NCBI GenBank assembly: GCA_014728185.1
Contig: WJMB01000141.1
Coordinates: 1 to 10,326 of the forward strand
Reading direction: 5' to 3'
Origin: Candidatus Coatesiibacteriota bacterium
Lineage (GTDB): Bacteria > RBG-13-66-14
DNA length: 10,326 nucleotides
Every line of letters begins with the position of its first letter. Positions within the stretch are counted from its first letter, which is position 1. A program made the position numbers and the translations under genes. This document shows positions 1-4,791 of the stretch, one piece after another. The notes under the pieces are model-generated. The model was not told the DNA's origin. It ran no database searches and saw only the letters and a list, made by a program, of their open reading frames with translations.

Positions 1-1
1 C

Positions 2-244
2 GAAGACGCCGCCGCCGAGGTCGACGACGAATCTGTCAGCGAAGATGCCCCGTCCGGCGGTGTCAGCGACGCCGCGGCGCTCATCGAGGAACGCTGCAGC
101 GGATGCCACGGCCTGGAAAAGGTCGAGGCCGCCGAGATGGACGAGGCCGGCTGGATCGAGACCGTGGACCGGATGATCGACCACGGCGCCGAGCTGAACG
201 AGACCGAGCGCGAGTTGGTCATCGCCGAACTCAGCGCCGATTGA
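2..244 (+). CDS. Small c-type cytochrome, C-terminal part (5' end outside window)
   Basis: The reading frame enters from the left edge and ends at TGA 242-244, so the start and any signal peptide lie upstream. The visible 80 residues begin with an acidic, Ala/Asp/Glu-rich linker, followed by a single heme-binding CxxCH motif (CSGCH, codons at 95-109). After it comes a short helical region with W and the segment DRMIDHGAEL, whose Met is a plausible distal heme ligand. It is clearly paralogous to the next gene: the spacing from CxxCH to DRMI and on to GAEL-(N/D)E-(T/S)-ER is the same in both. Inferred role: periplasmic electron carrier. The redox partner is unknown. The gap to the next start is 16 nt, so the two are probably co-transcribed. 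The family assignment as a mono-heme cytochrome c rests on the CxxCH motif and the paralogy. Confidence 0.8.
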   Translation, partial: EDAAAEVDDESVSEDAPSGGVSDAAALIEERCSGCHGLEKVEAAEMDEAGWIETVDRMIDHGAELNETERELVIAELSAD

Positions 245-247
245 CGC

Positions 248-255
248 GAGGAGGA
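248..255 (+). promoter_or_regulatory. Ribosome binding site for second cytochrome
   Basis: GAGGAGGA lies 5 nt before the ATG at 261. It is a strong Shine-Dalgarno sequence that fixes this start and supports independent translation of the second cytochrome, just after the stop of the first. Confidence 0.75.
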
Positions 256-260
256 ATAGC

Positions 261-545
261 ATGCGTTCTTTAGCCATCCTCAGTGTGGGAATACTCGTCG
301 TTCTGGGTGTGGCCGTGGCAGCCTCGAGCAGTGAGGAAACGTCCCCCGCGGCGGCGACCGACGGCGGCGAGCTCGTCGAGAGCCGCTGCACCGCCTGCCA
401 CACCCTGGACCGCGTCTGGGCCAAGGCCTACACCGCCGAGGAGTGGGCCGACGTCGTCGATCGGATGATCGGCTACGGCGCCGAACTAGATGAGAGCGAG
501 CGGGCGGCGGTCCTCGACGAGCTGGTTCTCGAAGAGAGCGACTGA
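261..545 (+). CDS. Exported mono-heme mini cytochrome c
   Basis: This 94-residue protein has a clear signal peptide: MR followed by a hydrophobic stretch to about residue 20, with likely cleavage near AVAA. A short low-complexity linker follows, then one heme c site CTACH (C43, C46, H47) and a compact helical tail. M69 in DRMI is the likely sixth heme ligand. The C-terminal half matches the upstream truncated cytochrome closely, so the pair looks like a tandem duplication. The protein should be secreted by Sec and receive heme in the periplasm. At 94 residues it is at the small end for cytochromes c. Its specific donor and acceptor cannot be inferred. mutM follows after 59 nt with no terminator visible between them. 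Confidence 0.85.
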   Translation: MRSLAILSVGILVVLGVAVAASSSEETSPAAATDGGELVESRCTACHTLDRVWAKAYTAEEWADVVDRMIGYGAELDESERAAVLDELVLEESD

Positions 546-604
546 CCCAGCGGACTCGACGACCGTCGGGCCGCTTCCACCCTCACCCCAAACAATACCG
601 ACTC

Positions 605-1447
605 ATGCCCGAGCTGCCCGAGGTCGAAACCATCGTGCGCCAGTTGGCCCCGCGCCTGCGCGGCCGGAGGCTGACCTCCATCGAGCTGCTTGATCCCAAA
701 CTCGAGCTGCCCGGGGGCGCCGTCGTCACCGGCTCGACGGTCCGCGAGACCCTGCGCCTGGGCAAGCGGGTCGTACTTGAGCTCATCGGCGGCGAGGATA
801 TCGGCGTCGAGGTGACCCGGACCCGCTGGCTGGCCTTCCACCTGCGGATGACCGGCCGGTTGAGCTGGCTGGAACCCGGCGGCGACTATCTGGAAGACCA
901 CCTGCGCGCCCTGCTGCGCTTCGACGGCGGTAACCTCCTCTTCCACGACGTGCGCCGCTTCGGTACCCTCAGCCTGCACCATGAGCGCGCCGACGCCGAG
1001 CCCGCCGGACTGGACCCCCTCAGCGACGGGTTCACCGTGGATTGGCTCGCCGAGCGTCTGGCCGCCACCCGTCAGCAGATCAAGGTCTGGCTGCTGCGCC
1101 AGGATCGCCTGGCCGGCCTGGGCAACATCTATGCCTCGGAGATCCTCTTCGCCGCCGGCATCTCGCCCTTCACCCCGGCCCAGAGCCTCGAGTACCCTCA
1201 GATAGAAAAACTGCATCACGCCGTCGTCGACGTCCTGCGACGGGCCGTCGAAAATCGCGGGACCACCTTCTCCGACTACCGCGACGCCGCCGGTGAGCGC
1301 GGCGGTTTCCAGGAGCGCCTGGCCGTCTACGGTCGCGAGAACGAGCGCTGCCCGCGCTGCGGCTCCCCGGTTCTCCGCTGCGTCCAGTGCCAGCGCAGCA
1401 CCTTCTACTGCCCGGATTGCCAGGGAAGCGACGGTATCGAACTCTAA
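605..1447 (+). CDS. mutM: Formamidopyrimidine-DNA glycosylase (Fpg/MutM)
   Basis: This bifunctional base-excision repair enzyme removes 8-oxoguanine and formamidopyrimidines and nicks the abasic site. The start gives the diagnostic N-terminus MPELPEVET: Pro2, exposed after Met removal, is the Schiff-base nucleophile, and Glu3 is catalytic. K54 in LGKRVVLEL corresponds to the conserved Lys57. HLRMTGRL (residues 79-86) and DVRRFG (115-120) supply the DNA-intercalating Met, Arg and Phe. The helix-two-turn-helix shows as LAGLGNIYASEILF (169-182). The C-terminal zinc finger has C249-x2-C252-x16-C269-x2-C272 followed by Gln. The full length of 280 aa is typical. Oddly, the 16-residue finger loop carries a second pair, C259-x2-C262, which most family members lack. 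No good Shine-Dalgarno precedes the ATG; the start is chosen because the N-terminal Pro is essential. It fits the oxidative-stress theme of the window. Confidence 0.97.
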   Translation: MPELPEVETIVRQLAPRLRGRRLTSIELLDPKLELPGGAVVTGSTVRETLRLGKRVVLELIGGEDIGVEVTRTRWLAFHLRMTGRLSWLEPGGDYLEDHLRALLRFDGGNLLFHDVRRFGTLSLHHERADAEPAGLDPLSDGFTVDWLAERLAATRQQIKVWLLRQDRLAGLGNIYASEILFAAGISPFTPAQSLEYPQIEKLHHAVVDVLRRAVENRGTTFSDYRDAAGERGGFQERLAVYGRENERCPRCGSPVLRCVQCQRSTFYCPDCQGSDGIEL

Positions 1448-1792
1448 CCGGTAACCTACTCAACACTGGATCATCACAACAAAAAGGACCAAAAGAATTG
1501 ACTATTGGAGCGGTATCGAGGGAAAGTGCCTTGAGACCTGCTTAACCAGGGGCGTCACTCCAACGAGGCGGTTAGCTTAAAAACCAAGCAATAACCCGCT
1601 GTTAGCCAGTCCTTCATAATCAACTTACATCATGCCCGGCCAGACCGACAGCTTGATGACTTACAGCAGCAGTACAAGTGCGCCGCGGTTTAACGCCACA
1701 AAACTACGGTTAATTGAGCTATAAGGCATTAAATGGCAATCCATTAGCGATATAACCTTCCTTCTTCGAGTGACAATCCCTGTACAGCCAAC
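1448..1792. other. Non-coding stretch of lower GC, no gene recognised
   Basis: These 345 bases after mutM are visibly more AT-rich than the flanking genes and have stop codons in all frames; the longest reading frames lack ribosome binding sites. I looked for tRNA, 5S rRNA, tmRNA, SRP RNA and RNase P RNA signatures and did not find them. It ends at a good intrinsic terminator 346 nt past the mutM stop. It is therefore either a very long 3' untranslated region or hides an unrecognised small RNA. Confidence 0.5.
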
Positions 1793-1812
1793 GCCCTTCG
1801 GGGCTTTTTTTT
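1793..1812 (+). terminator. Rho-independent terminator (UUCG tetraloop)
   Basis: GCCC-TTCG-GGGC (1793-1804) forms a short stem capped by the extra-stable UUCG tetraloop and is followed at once by eight T (1805-1812). It points rightward. It is the first terminator downstream of mutM but lies far from its stop codon, so it may serve an unannotated transcript instead. Confidence 0.75.
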
Positions 1813-1972
1813 GATTGCCACCTGAAAATGGACAGAATAATCCGCCGGGAGGTTGCCGATTCTTGCCCTACAGCTCGGCAAACAGCCATTCCTCAAGAGT
1901 GGATATATGGCAATAAACCTCGCCTCGCCCATAACCCCGCGGGTGGCCGGAAAGCCGCCTATCGCCCACCCT

Positions 1973-1991
1973 CCGCCGCGGTCCGCGGCGG
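1973..1991. repeat. GC-rich palindrome, left flank of symmetrical repeat
   Basis: CCGCCGCGG-T-CCGCGGCGG is a 9-bp perfect palindrome around a single central base. A near-identical site with the complementary centre (A) and one mismatch sits at 2145-2163, on the other side of the inverted repeat at 2030-2113. The distances to the nearest arm are 38 and 31 nt. The layout suggests paired protein-binding sites, for example enhancer sites for a dimeric activator; that role is inference. Confidence 0.6.
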
Positions 1992-2033
1992 GATCTTTGC
2001 GCAATCACCGCTGTTTGGCAAATCGACGAGGCG

Positions 2034-2049
2034 TTGGCACGTTTCTTGC
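2034..2049 (+). promoter_or_regulatory. Sigma-54-type -24/-12 promoter match, rightward
   Basis: TTGGCACG-TTTC-TTGC agrees with every strongly conserved position of the sigma-54 (RpoN) consensus YTGGCACG-N4-TTGCW except the final W (here G). GG and GC sit at the required spacing. It points toward the rubrerythrin gene, whose start is 440 nt away. Because it is also one arm of a repeat, function as a promoter is uncertain. Confidence 0.4.
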
Positions 2050-2093
2050 GGAGTCCGATGCGCCTTTGACAAGAGAGGCCACCCCGCCCTGCT

Positions 2094-2109
2094 GCAAGAA
2101 ACGTGCCAA
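2094..2109 (-). promoter_or_regulatory. Sigma-54-type -24/-12 promoter match, leftward
   Basis: On the minus strand the sequence is TTGGCACG-TTTC-TTGC followed by A, a complete match to the sigma-54 consensus. It faces the rightward match at 2034-2049, so any transcripts would converge within the 44-nt spacer. No gene on the minus strand lies downstream; mutM would be entered antisense from its 3' end. Its function is uncertain. Confidence 0.35.
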
Positions 2110-2144
2110 CGCCGGGCGTGATCGCGGCGGCGCACCGGAACCAG

Positions 2145-2163
2145 CCGCCGCGGACCGCGGTGG
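2145..2163. repeat. GC-rich palindrome, right flank of symmetrical repeat
   Basis: CCGCCGCGG-A-CCGCGGTGG is the partner of the palindrome at 1973-1991, with one mismatch when read as its reverse complement. Together with the inverted arms it makes a bilaterally symmetrical module of about 190 bp (1973-2163). Confidence 0.55.
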
Positions 2164-2325
2164 GTGTCATTGCTCTGCATCGGTTATGTTCAAATGACCT
2201 AGTAATCCGATGGGTTTTATGCTACTATTGGAATGTACTGTTTGATAGACTTTTGCTTCAACGTGTTTGACCCTTCGAGACGCATCCGCATCGCCGATGT
2301 ATTCCCCTGGATGATCAGCTTCGGT

Positions 2326-2354
2326 TTTACTCCAGGATGACCAACTGTTATAAT
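2326..2354 (+). promoter_or_regulatory. Strong extended -10 promoter for rubrerythrin-like gene
   Basis: A consensus -10 TATAAT (2349-2354) is preceded by the extended motif TGT, and TTTACT (2326-2331) lies at the ideal 17-bp spacing as the -35. Predicted transcription starts near 2361, leaving a leader of about 130 nt before the ATG at 2490. Confidence 0.7.
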
Positions 2355-2371
2355 GAACGTCCTTGGAACGA

Positions 2372-2440
2372 GAAGCGCCGGGGTGATGAAAGTTCGTTAG
2401 ATCGGCTGACTTAAGCTCTCATGCAGTCCCGAGGCGCTTC
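2372..2440 (+). promoter_or_regulatory. Possible structured 5' leader (long stem) upstream of rubrerythrin-like gene
   Basis: GAAGCGCC (2372-2379) pairs perfectly with GGCGCTTC (2433-2440). The pairing continues inward in nested order: GGG 2380-2382 with CCC 2428-2430, TG 2384-2385 with CA 2424-2425, and ATGA 2386-2389 with TCAT 2419-2422. The stem begins about 11 nt after the predicted transcription start. I compared it with fluoride, c-di-GMP and Mn riboswitch signatures from memory and found no match. It may be a regulatory leader, an mRNA-stability element or chance. Confidence 0.35.
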
Positions 2441-2476
2441 CCCATACACATAAAAACCAGCCACGGACATCCCGCG

Positions 2477-2484
2477 AAAAGGAG
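2477..2484 (+). promoter_or_regulatory. Ribosome binding site for rubrerythrin-like gene
   Basis: AAAAGGAG lies 5 nt before the ATG at 2490, a strong Shine-Dalgarno sequence that confirms this start. Confidence 0.75.
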
Positions 2485-2489
2485 CGCAG

Positions 2490-2948
2490 ATGGACAAGTT
2501 TTCCTCCGTCGACGAGGTGCTGGATTTCGCCATCCAGCGGGAGCAGGAATCCGTCGAGTTCTATACCGATCTGGCCGGGCGGGTCAGCCGTCCCCAGATG
2601 AAGGAAGTCTTCCTCCAATTCGCCGACGAGGAGCGCAACCACAAGGCCAAGCTCCAGGCCGTCAAGCAGGGCAAGACCCTGATACCCGCCGAGGGTAACG
2701 TTACCGATCTCAAGATCGCCGATTACGTCGTCGAGGTTGAGGTCAAGGAACAGATGGATTATCAAGAGGCCCTGATCGTGGCCATGAAGAAGGAAAAAGC
2801 TGCCTACAAGCTCTACTCGAAGCTGGCCACCCTGGCCGAGGACGAGGGTCTGCAACAGACCTTCCGCGCCCTGGCCCAGGAGGAGGCCAAACATAAGCTG
2901 CGCTTCGAGGTCGAGTACGACGACAACGTCCTCTCGGCCGACTGGTAG
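2490..2948 (+). CDS. Rubrerythrin-type ferritin-like diiron protein (no rubredoxin domain)
   Basis: This 152-residue four-helix-bundle protein is built from two ferritin-like half repeats. Diiron ligands are visible as a helix-1 Glu (E20 within REQESVEFY), E48-x2-H51 (EERNH), a helix-3 Glu (E102 in KKEKAAY) and E132-x2-H135 (EEAKH). It lacks the C-terminal rubredoxin-like [Fe(SCys)4] domain of classical rubrerythrin and has no cysteines, so electrons must come from a separate donor. The ending HKLRFEVEYDDNVL is typical of short rubrerythrin homologues from anaerobes. Likely role: cytoplasmic reduction of hydrogen peroxide, or O2/iron handling. It has its own strong promoter and is closed by a strong terminator before the desulfoferrodoxin gene. 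The family is secure; the exact reaction is inferred. Confidence 0.9.
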   Translation: MDKFSSVDEVLDFAIQREQESVEFYTDLAGRVSRPQMKEVFLQFADEERNHKAKLQAVKQGKTLIPAEGNVTDLKIADYVVEVEVKEQMDYQEALIVAMKKEKAAYKLYSKLATLAEDEGLQQTFRALAQEEAKHKLRFEVEYDDNVLSADW

Positions 2949-2990
2949 AGGGCGGCCGCGGGTCCCGGCACCGCCGCCGGTAAGTCGAAG

Positions 2991-3026
2991 CCGGGCCCGG
3001 TCCAACAGGACCACGGCCCGGTTTTT
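2991..3026 (+). terminator. Strong rho-independent terminator after rubrerythrin-like gene
   Basis: CCGGGCC (2991-2997) and GGTCC (2999-3003) pair with GGACC (3008-3012) and GGCCCGG (3015-3021) across an AACA loop, with only a small internal bulge. TTTTT (3022-3026) follows. It separates the rubrerythrin-like gene from desulfoferrodoxin, although read-through is possible because no clear promoter is visible in the 61 nt before the next start. Confidence 0.9.
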
Positions 3027-3087
3027 CGAAATGGCGAAACCAAGATGCCAGTCAACAACCAACCACACGAAGGGTGGAGATAACCAG

Positions 3088-3474
3088 ATGGCGACCAAAC
3101 TGGAAACCTACAAGTGCGAGAAGTGCGGCAACATCGTGATGGTGTTGCAGGGTGGCCCGGGCGAGCTGGTCTGCTGCGAAGAGCCGATGAAGAAGCTCGC
3201 GGAGCAGAGCGCCGAGATGGCCACCGAGAAGCACGTCCCGGTCATCGAGAAGATCGAGGGCGGCTACGAGGTCACCGTGGGCACCACGCTGCACCCCATG
3301 GAGGACAAACACTATATCCAGTGGATCGAGCTGATCACCGAGGACCGCATCCTGCGCAAGTGGCTCAAGCCCGGCGAGGAGCCCAAGGCCCACTTCTGCT
3401 ACTGCGAAACCAAGCCGGTCTGGGCCAGAGAGCACTGCAACGTCCACGGTCTCTGGAAGAACGAGAACAAGTAG
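3088..3474 (+). CDS. dfx: Desulfoferrodoxin (2Fe superoxide reductase)
   Basis: This superoxide reductase reduces superoxide to hydrogen peroxide in the cytoplasm of anaerobes without making O2. The chosen ATG gives 128 aa, the family's usual length, and has GGTGGAGA 7 nt upstream; an in-frame ATG at 3031 would add 19 unrelated residues. The N-terminal desulforedoxin domain (residues 1-37) holds centre I: C10-x2-C13 and C29-C30. The C-terminal superoxide-reductase domain holds centre II: H49, H69, H75 and H120 as equatorial His ligands and C117 as axial thiolate. The catalytic pair E47-K48 sits directly before H49 (EKHVP). All key residues are present. The ferritin gene follows after 109 nt with no good terminator, so the two are likely co-transcribed. 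Peroxide produced here would be handled by the rubrerythrin-like neighbours. The electron donor, usually rubredoxin, is not encoded in the window. Confidence 0.97.
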   Translation: MATKLETYKCEKCGNIVMVLQGGPGELVCCEEPMKKLAEQSAEMATEKHVPVIEKIEGGYEVTVGTTLHPMEDKHYIQWIELITEDRILRKWLKPGEEPKAHFCYCETKPVWAREHCNVHGLWKNENK

Positions 3475-3479
3475 CCAAA

Positions 3480-3510
3480 CCGGTCGGGGACACCGATGAC
3501 CGGCATCCCC
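3480..3510 (+). other. Intergenic stem-loop(s) between dfx and ferritin
   Basis: CCGGTC (3480-3485) pairs with GACCGG (3498-3503), and GGGGA (3486-3490) can instead pair with TCCCC (3506-3510). The two stems interlock. The connecting loops look too short for a comfortable pseudoknot, so they are more likely alternatives. There is no T-run, so this is not an intrinsic terminator. It may adjust mRNA stability between the two cistrons. Confidence 0.3.
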
Positions 3511-3583
3511 GCATCCACCAACAACAAGAGAACCGACGAAAACCGCCCGCGGGCGATTATCCGGAAAGGAAAAAACCAGCAAG

Positions 3584-4111
3584 ATGATCAACGACAAGGT
3601 CCACAAGCTGCTGAACGAGCAGATCACCAACGAACTGTATTCGGGCTACCTCTACCAGGCCATGGCCGCCTACTTCGAGGAGCAGGACCTGCCCGGTTTC
3701 GCCGTCTGGTACACCGCCCAGGCCCAGGAAGAGGTCATCCACGCCTTCAAGTTCTACAACCATCTGATCGAGCGCGGCGCCCGCATCGAGCTCGGCGCCA
3801 TCGAGAAGCCCCCCGTCGAGTGGGATTCTCCCCTGGCCGCCGTCGAGGCCGCTCTCGAGCACGAGAAGAAGATCACCGCCGACATCAACCGCATCTACGA
3901 GGCCGCCGACGAGACCAAGGATTACGCCAGCCGGCCCATCCTGGACTGGTTCGTCGACGAGCAGATCGAAGAAGAGGACAACGCCACCACCAACGTCCAG
4001 AAGCTGCGGATGGTCGGTGACAAGGGCAACGGCCTCTATATGCTCGACAAGGAGATGGGCGCCCGTCCCATCACCTCGCCCGAGCTGGCCGCCAAGGTCC
4101 CCACGGAGTAA
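3584..4111 (+). CDS. Ferritin (FtnA-type iron-storage protein)
   Basis: This 175-residue bacterial non-heme ferritin forms a 24-mer cage that oxidises Fe(II) and stores it as a mineral core. Ferroxidase-centre residues fall at the same numbers as in Escherichia coli FtnA: E17 (NELYSGYLY), E50 and H53 (QEEVIH), E94 (LEHEKKIT), Q127 and E130 (DEQIEEED). This strongly supports a catalytically competent subunit. The bacterioferritin heme-binding Met is not expected here, and this is not a bacterioferritin. GGAAAGGA (3563-3570) lies upstream of the ATG, at a somewhat long distance. Placed directly after desulfoferrodoxin, it would limit free iron and so Fenton chemistry during oxygen exposure. A GC-rich hairpin follows the stop codon. 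Confidence 0.95.
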   Translation: MINDKVHKLLNEQITNELYSGYLYQAMAAYFEEQDLPGFAVWYTAQAQEEVIHAFKFYNHLIERGARIELGAIEKPPVEWDSPLAAVEAALEHEKKITADINRIYEAADETKDYASRPILDWFVDEQIEEEDNATTNVQKLRMVGDKGNGLYMLDKEMGARPITSPELAAKVPTE

Positions 4112-4136
4112 GTTGAAACCGTCGGTAAGCGGCATG

Positions 4137-4160
4137 CGGCGGGGTTTCTCAACCCCGCCG
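4137..4160 (+). terminator. Hairpin after ferritin, terminator-like
   Basis: CGGCGGGGTT (4137-4146) and AACCCCGCCG (4151-4160) form a perfect 10-bp stem with a TCTC loop, 25 nt after the ferritin stop. Only TT follows, so termination by the intrinsic mechanism would be weak; a transcript-stabilising 3' hairpin is an alternative. Confidence 0.55.
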
Positions 4161-4600
4161 TTGCTGAATGGTGCCGCGCCGTGAAGCACAGTCGGATAAT
4201 CCTGCAAGAGAGCTGGACCACAATCACCGAGCTGATGATTGCGTTCAGGGCGGGGCTGGGCAAGCTGGCCTGAGCAACCGCAACATCGCTAACGCCATGC
4301 TATTATGTGTTTTACAGTGATTGGTGCCATGAGTGTCTCATGTTGCCTGGTTGCAACAAACCTAGGCGTGCTTCAATGGGGTGATGAGAGCCGGACGGTC
4401 TCGAATCCTGATTCCATCCAGGGCTTTCTGGTAGATGTAGGGCTGAGTGACCTCCAGCAAAGGCTTTAGCAGTTATGAGGTCAAGTGGGTTTGTCGTATC
4501 GATGCCTCTCAGGAGGTAAATGACAGCGCTTCCGTCCAAAAAGGCCGCCTCCTGAGTTATTGATTTCGCTTCACTTTCTTGTGATCATCCCATCTCGCTA
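4161..4600. other. Low-GC intergenic region, probable decayed sequence
   Basis: Base composition is close to even here, unlike the GC-rich neighbours. On the plus strand I see no convincing gene. The minus strand carries two overlapping protein-like fragments, listed separately. A perfect 9-bp inverted repeat, CTCAGGAGG (4508-4516) and CCTCCTGAG (4548-4556), encloses 31 nt. No tRNA or transposase is recognisable. Confidence 0.45.
4312..4539 (-). pseudogene. Possible small or decayed gene on minus strand
   Basis: A 75-codon frame can start at TTG 4539-4537 (minus strand), 8 nt after AGGAGG. It begins like LDGSAVIYLLRG, which faintly recalls the LDTSA-type start of PIN-domain toxins but lacks the other acidic residues. 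In another minus frame, 4472-4362 gives a second protein-like stretch including PYIYQKALDGIRIRDRP before a stop. Two plausible pieces in different frames would fit a frameshifted remnant. I do not recognise a family, and chance is a serious alternative. Confidence 0.2.
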
Positions 4601-4682
4601 GCAACAGCGGCCCGCCCCCGAGGCGACCGGCGAGCTGCTCCGGGCCCGGGGATTGACAAAGAACAGCCGATCGCTCGCTTTA

Positions 4683-4712
4683 TTCGCAAATCCGGATACA
4701 GAGTGCTAGAAT
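4683..4712 (+). promoter_or_regulatory. Candidate promoter for ferritin-like/ODP operon
   Basis: TAGAAT (4707-4712) with the extended motif TGC before it resembles a -10 element. TTCGCA (4683-4688) is a 4-of-6 match to a -35 at 18-bp spacing. Transcription would start near 4719. A TTGACA at 4653-4658 is too far upstream to pair with it. Confidence 0.4.
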
Positions 4713-4791
4713 CAGGGGCGATGCGTAGGACATTCAAGTGACTTGCCGTTTACCGGTTCACATCATACCGACCCGCCAAGCGAGGTGACAG

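Larger units (their letters stand above)
2030..2113. repeat. Dispersed inverted-repeat element, copy 1
   Basis: Arms GGCGTTGGCACGTTTCTTGC (2030-2049) and its exact reverse complement (2094-2113) form a 20-bp perfect inverted repeat around a 44-nt spacer. A second copy occurs at 10253-10326 in the opposite orientation. Read on the minus strand, copy 1's spacer begins AGCAGGGCGGGG and ends CGGACTCC, while copy 2's begins AGCGGAGCGGGG and ends CGGATTCC. The spacer ends are thus conserved while the middle differs. In the middle, copy 1 (minus strand) can form GCCT/AGGC and copy 2 CTCG/CGAG, each a small inner hairpin. Each arm matches the sigma-54 promoter consensus. There is no transposase and no coding capacity. 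Confidence 0.85.

Noticed and set aside
473..1219. Long minus-strand open frame opposite mutM
   Set aside because: It is the mirror of GC-rich codon usage in mutM; the protein is low-complexity Gly/Ala/Gln-rich, has no domain, and mutM on the plus strand is certain.
2030..2113. Integron attC site
   Set aside because: GTTGGC comes first and GCCAAC last, the reverse of the attC RYYYAAC...GTTRRRY order, and no integrase or cassette array is present.
2030..2113. CRISPR repeat
   Set aside because: The two copies are 8 kb apart and not in an array, and the spacer ends are conserved; no cas genes are seen.
1828..2197. Several overlapping short frames on both strands around the inverted repeat
   Set aside because: They overlap each other, lack ribosome binding sites, and encode arginine/proline-rich sequence typical of random GC-rich DNA; the repeat and palindromes explain the sequence better.
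2380..2427. Fluoride or other known riboswitch in the rubrerythrin-like leader (GGTGATGA followed by GGCTGAC)
   Set aside because: It resembles pieces of the fluoride (crcB) consensus, but the required downstream CUGAUG-type segment and pairing are missing.
4112..4273. In-frame continuation after the ferritin stop codon ending in MIAFRAGLGKLA
   Set aside because: The frame looks somewhat protein-like, but ferritin is already full length, and the stretch includes a perfect hairpin that accounts for part of it. I see no start with a ribosome binding site.
4395..4420. TCGAATCC followed by CCATCCA, resembling a tRNA 3' end
   Set aside because: There is no matching T-stem, anticodon stem or acceptor stem around it.
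4653..4658. TTGACA as the -35 of the 4792 operon
   Set aside because: No acceptable -10 lies 16-19 bp downstream; the better -10 (4707-4712) is about 48 bp away.
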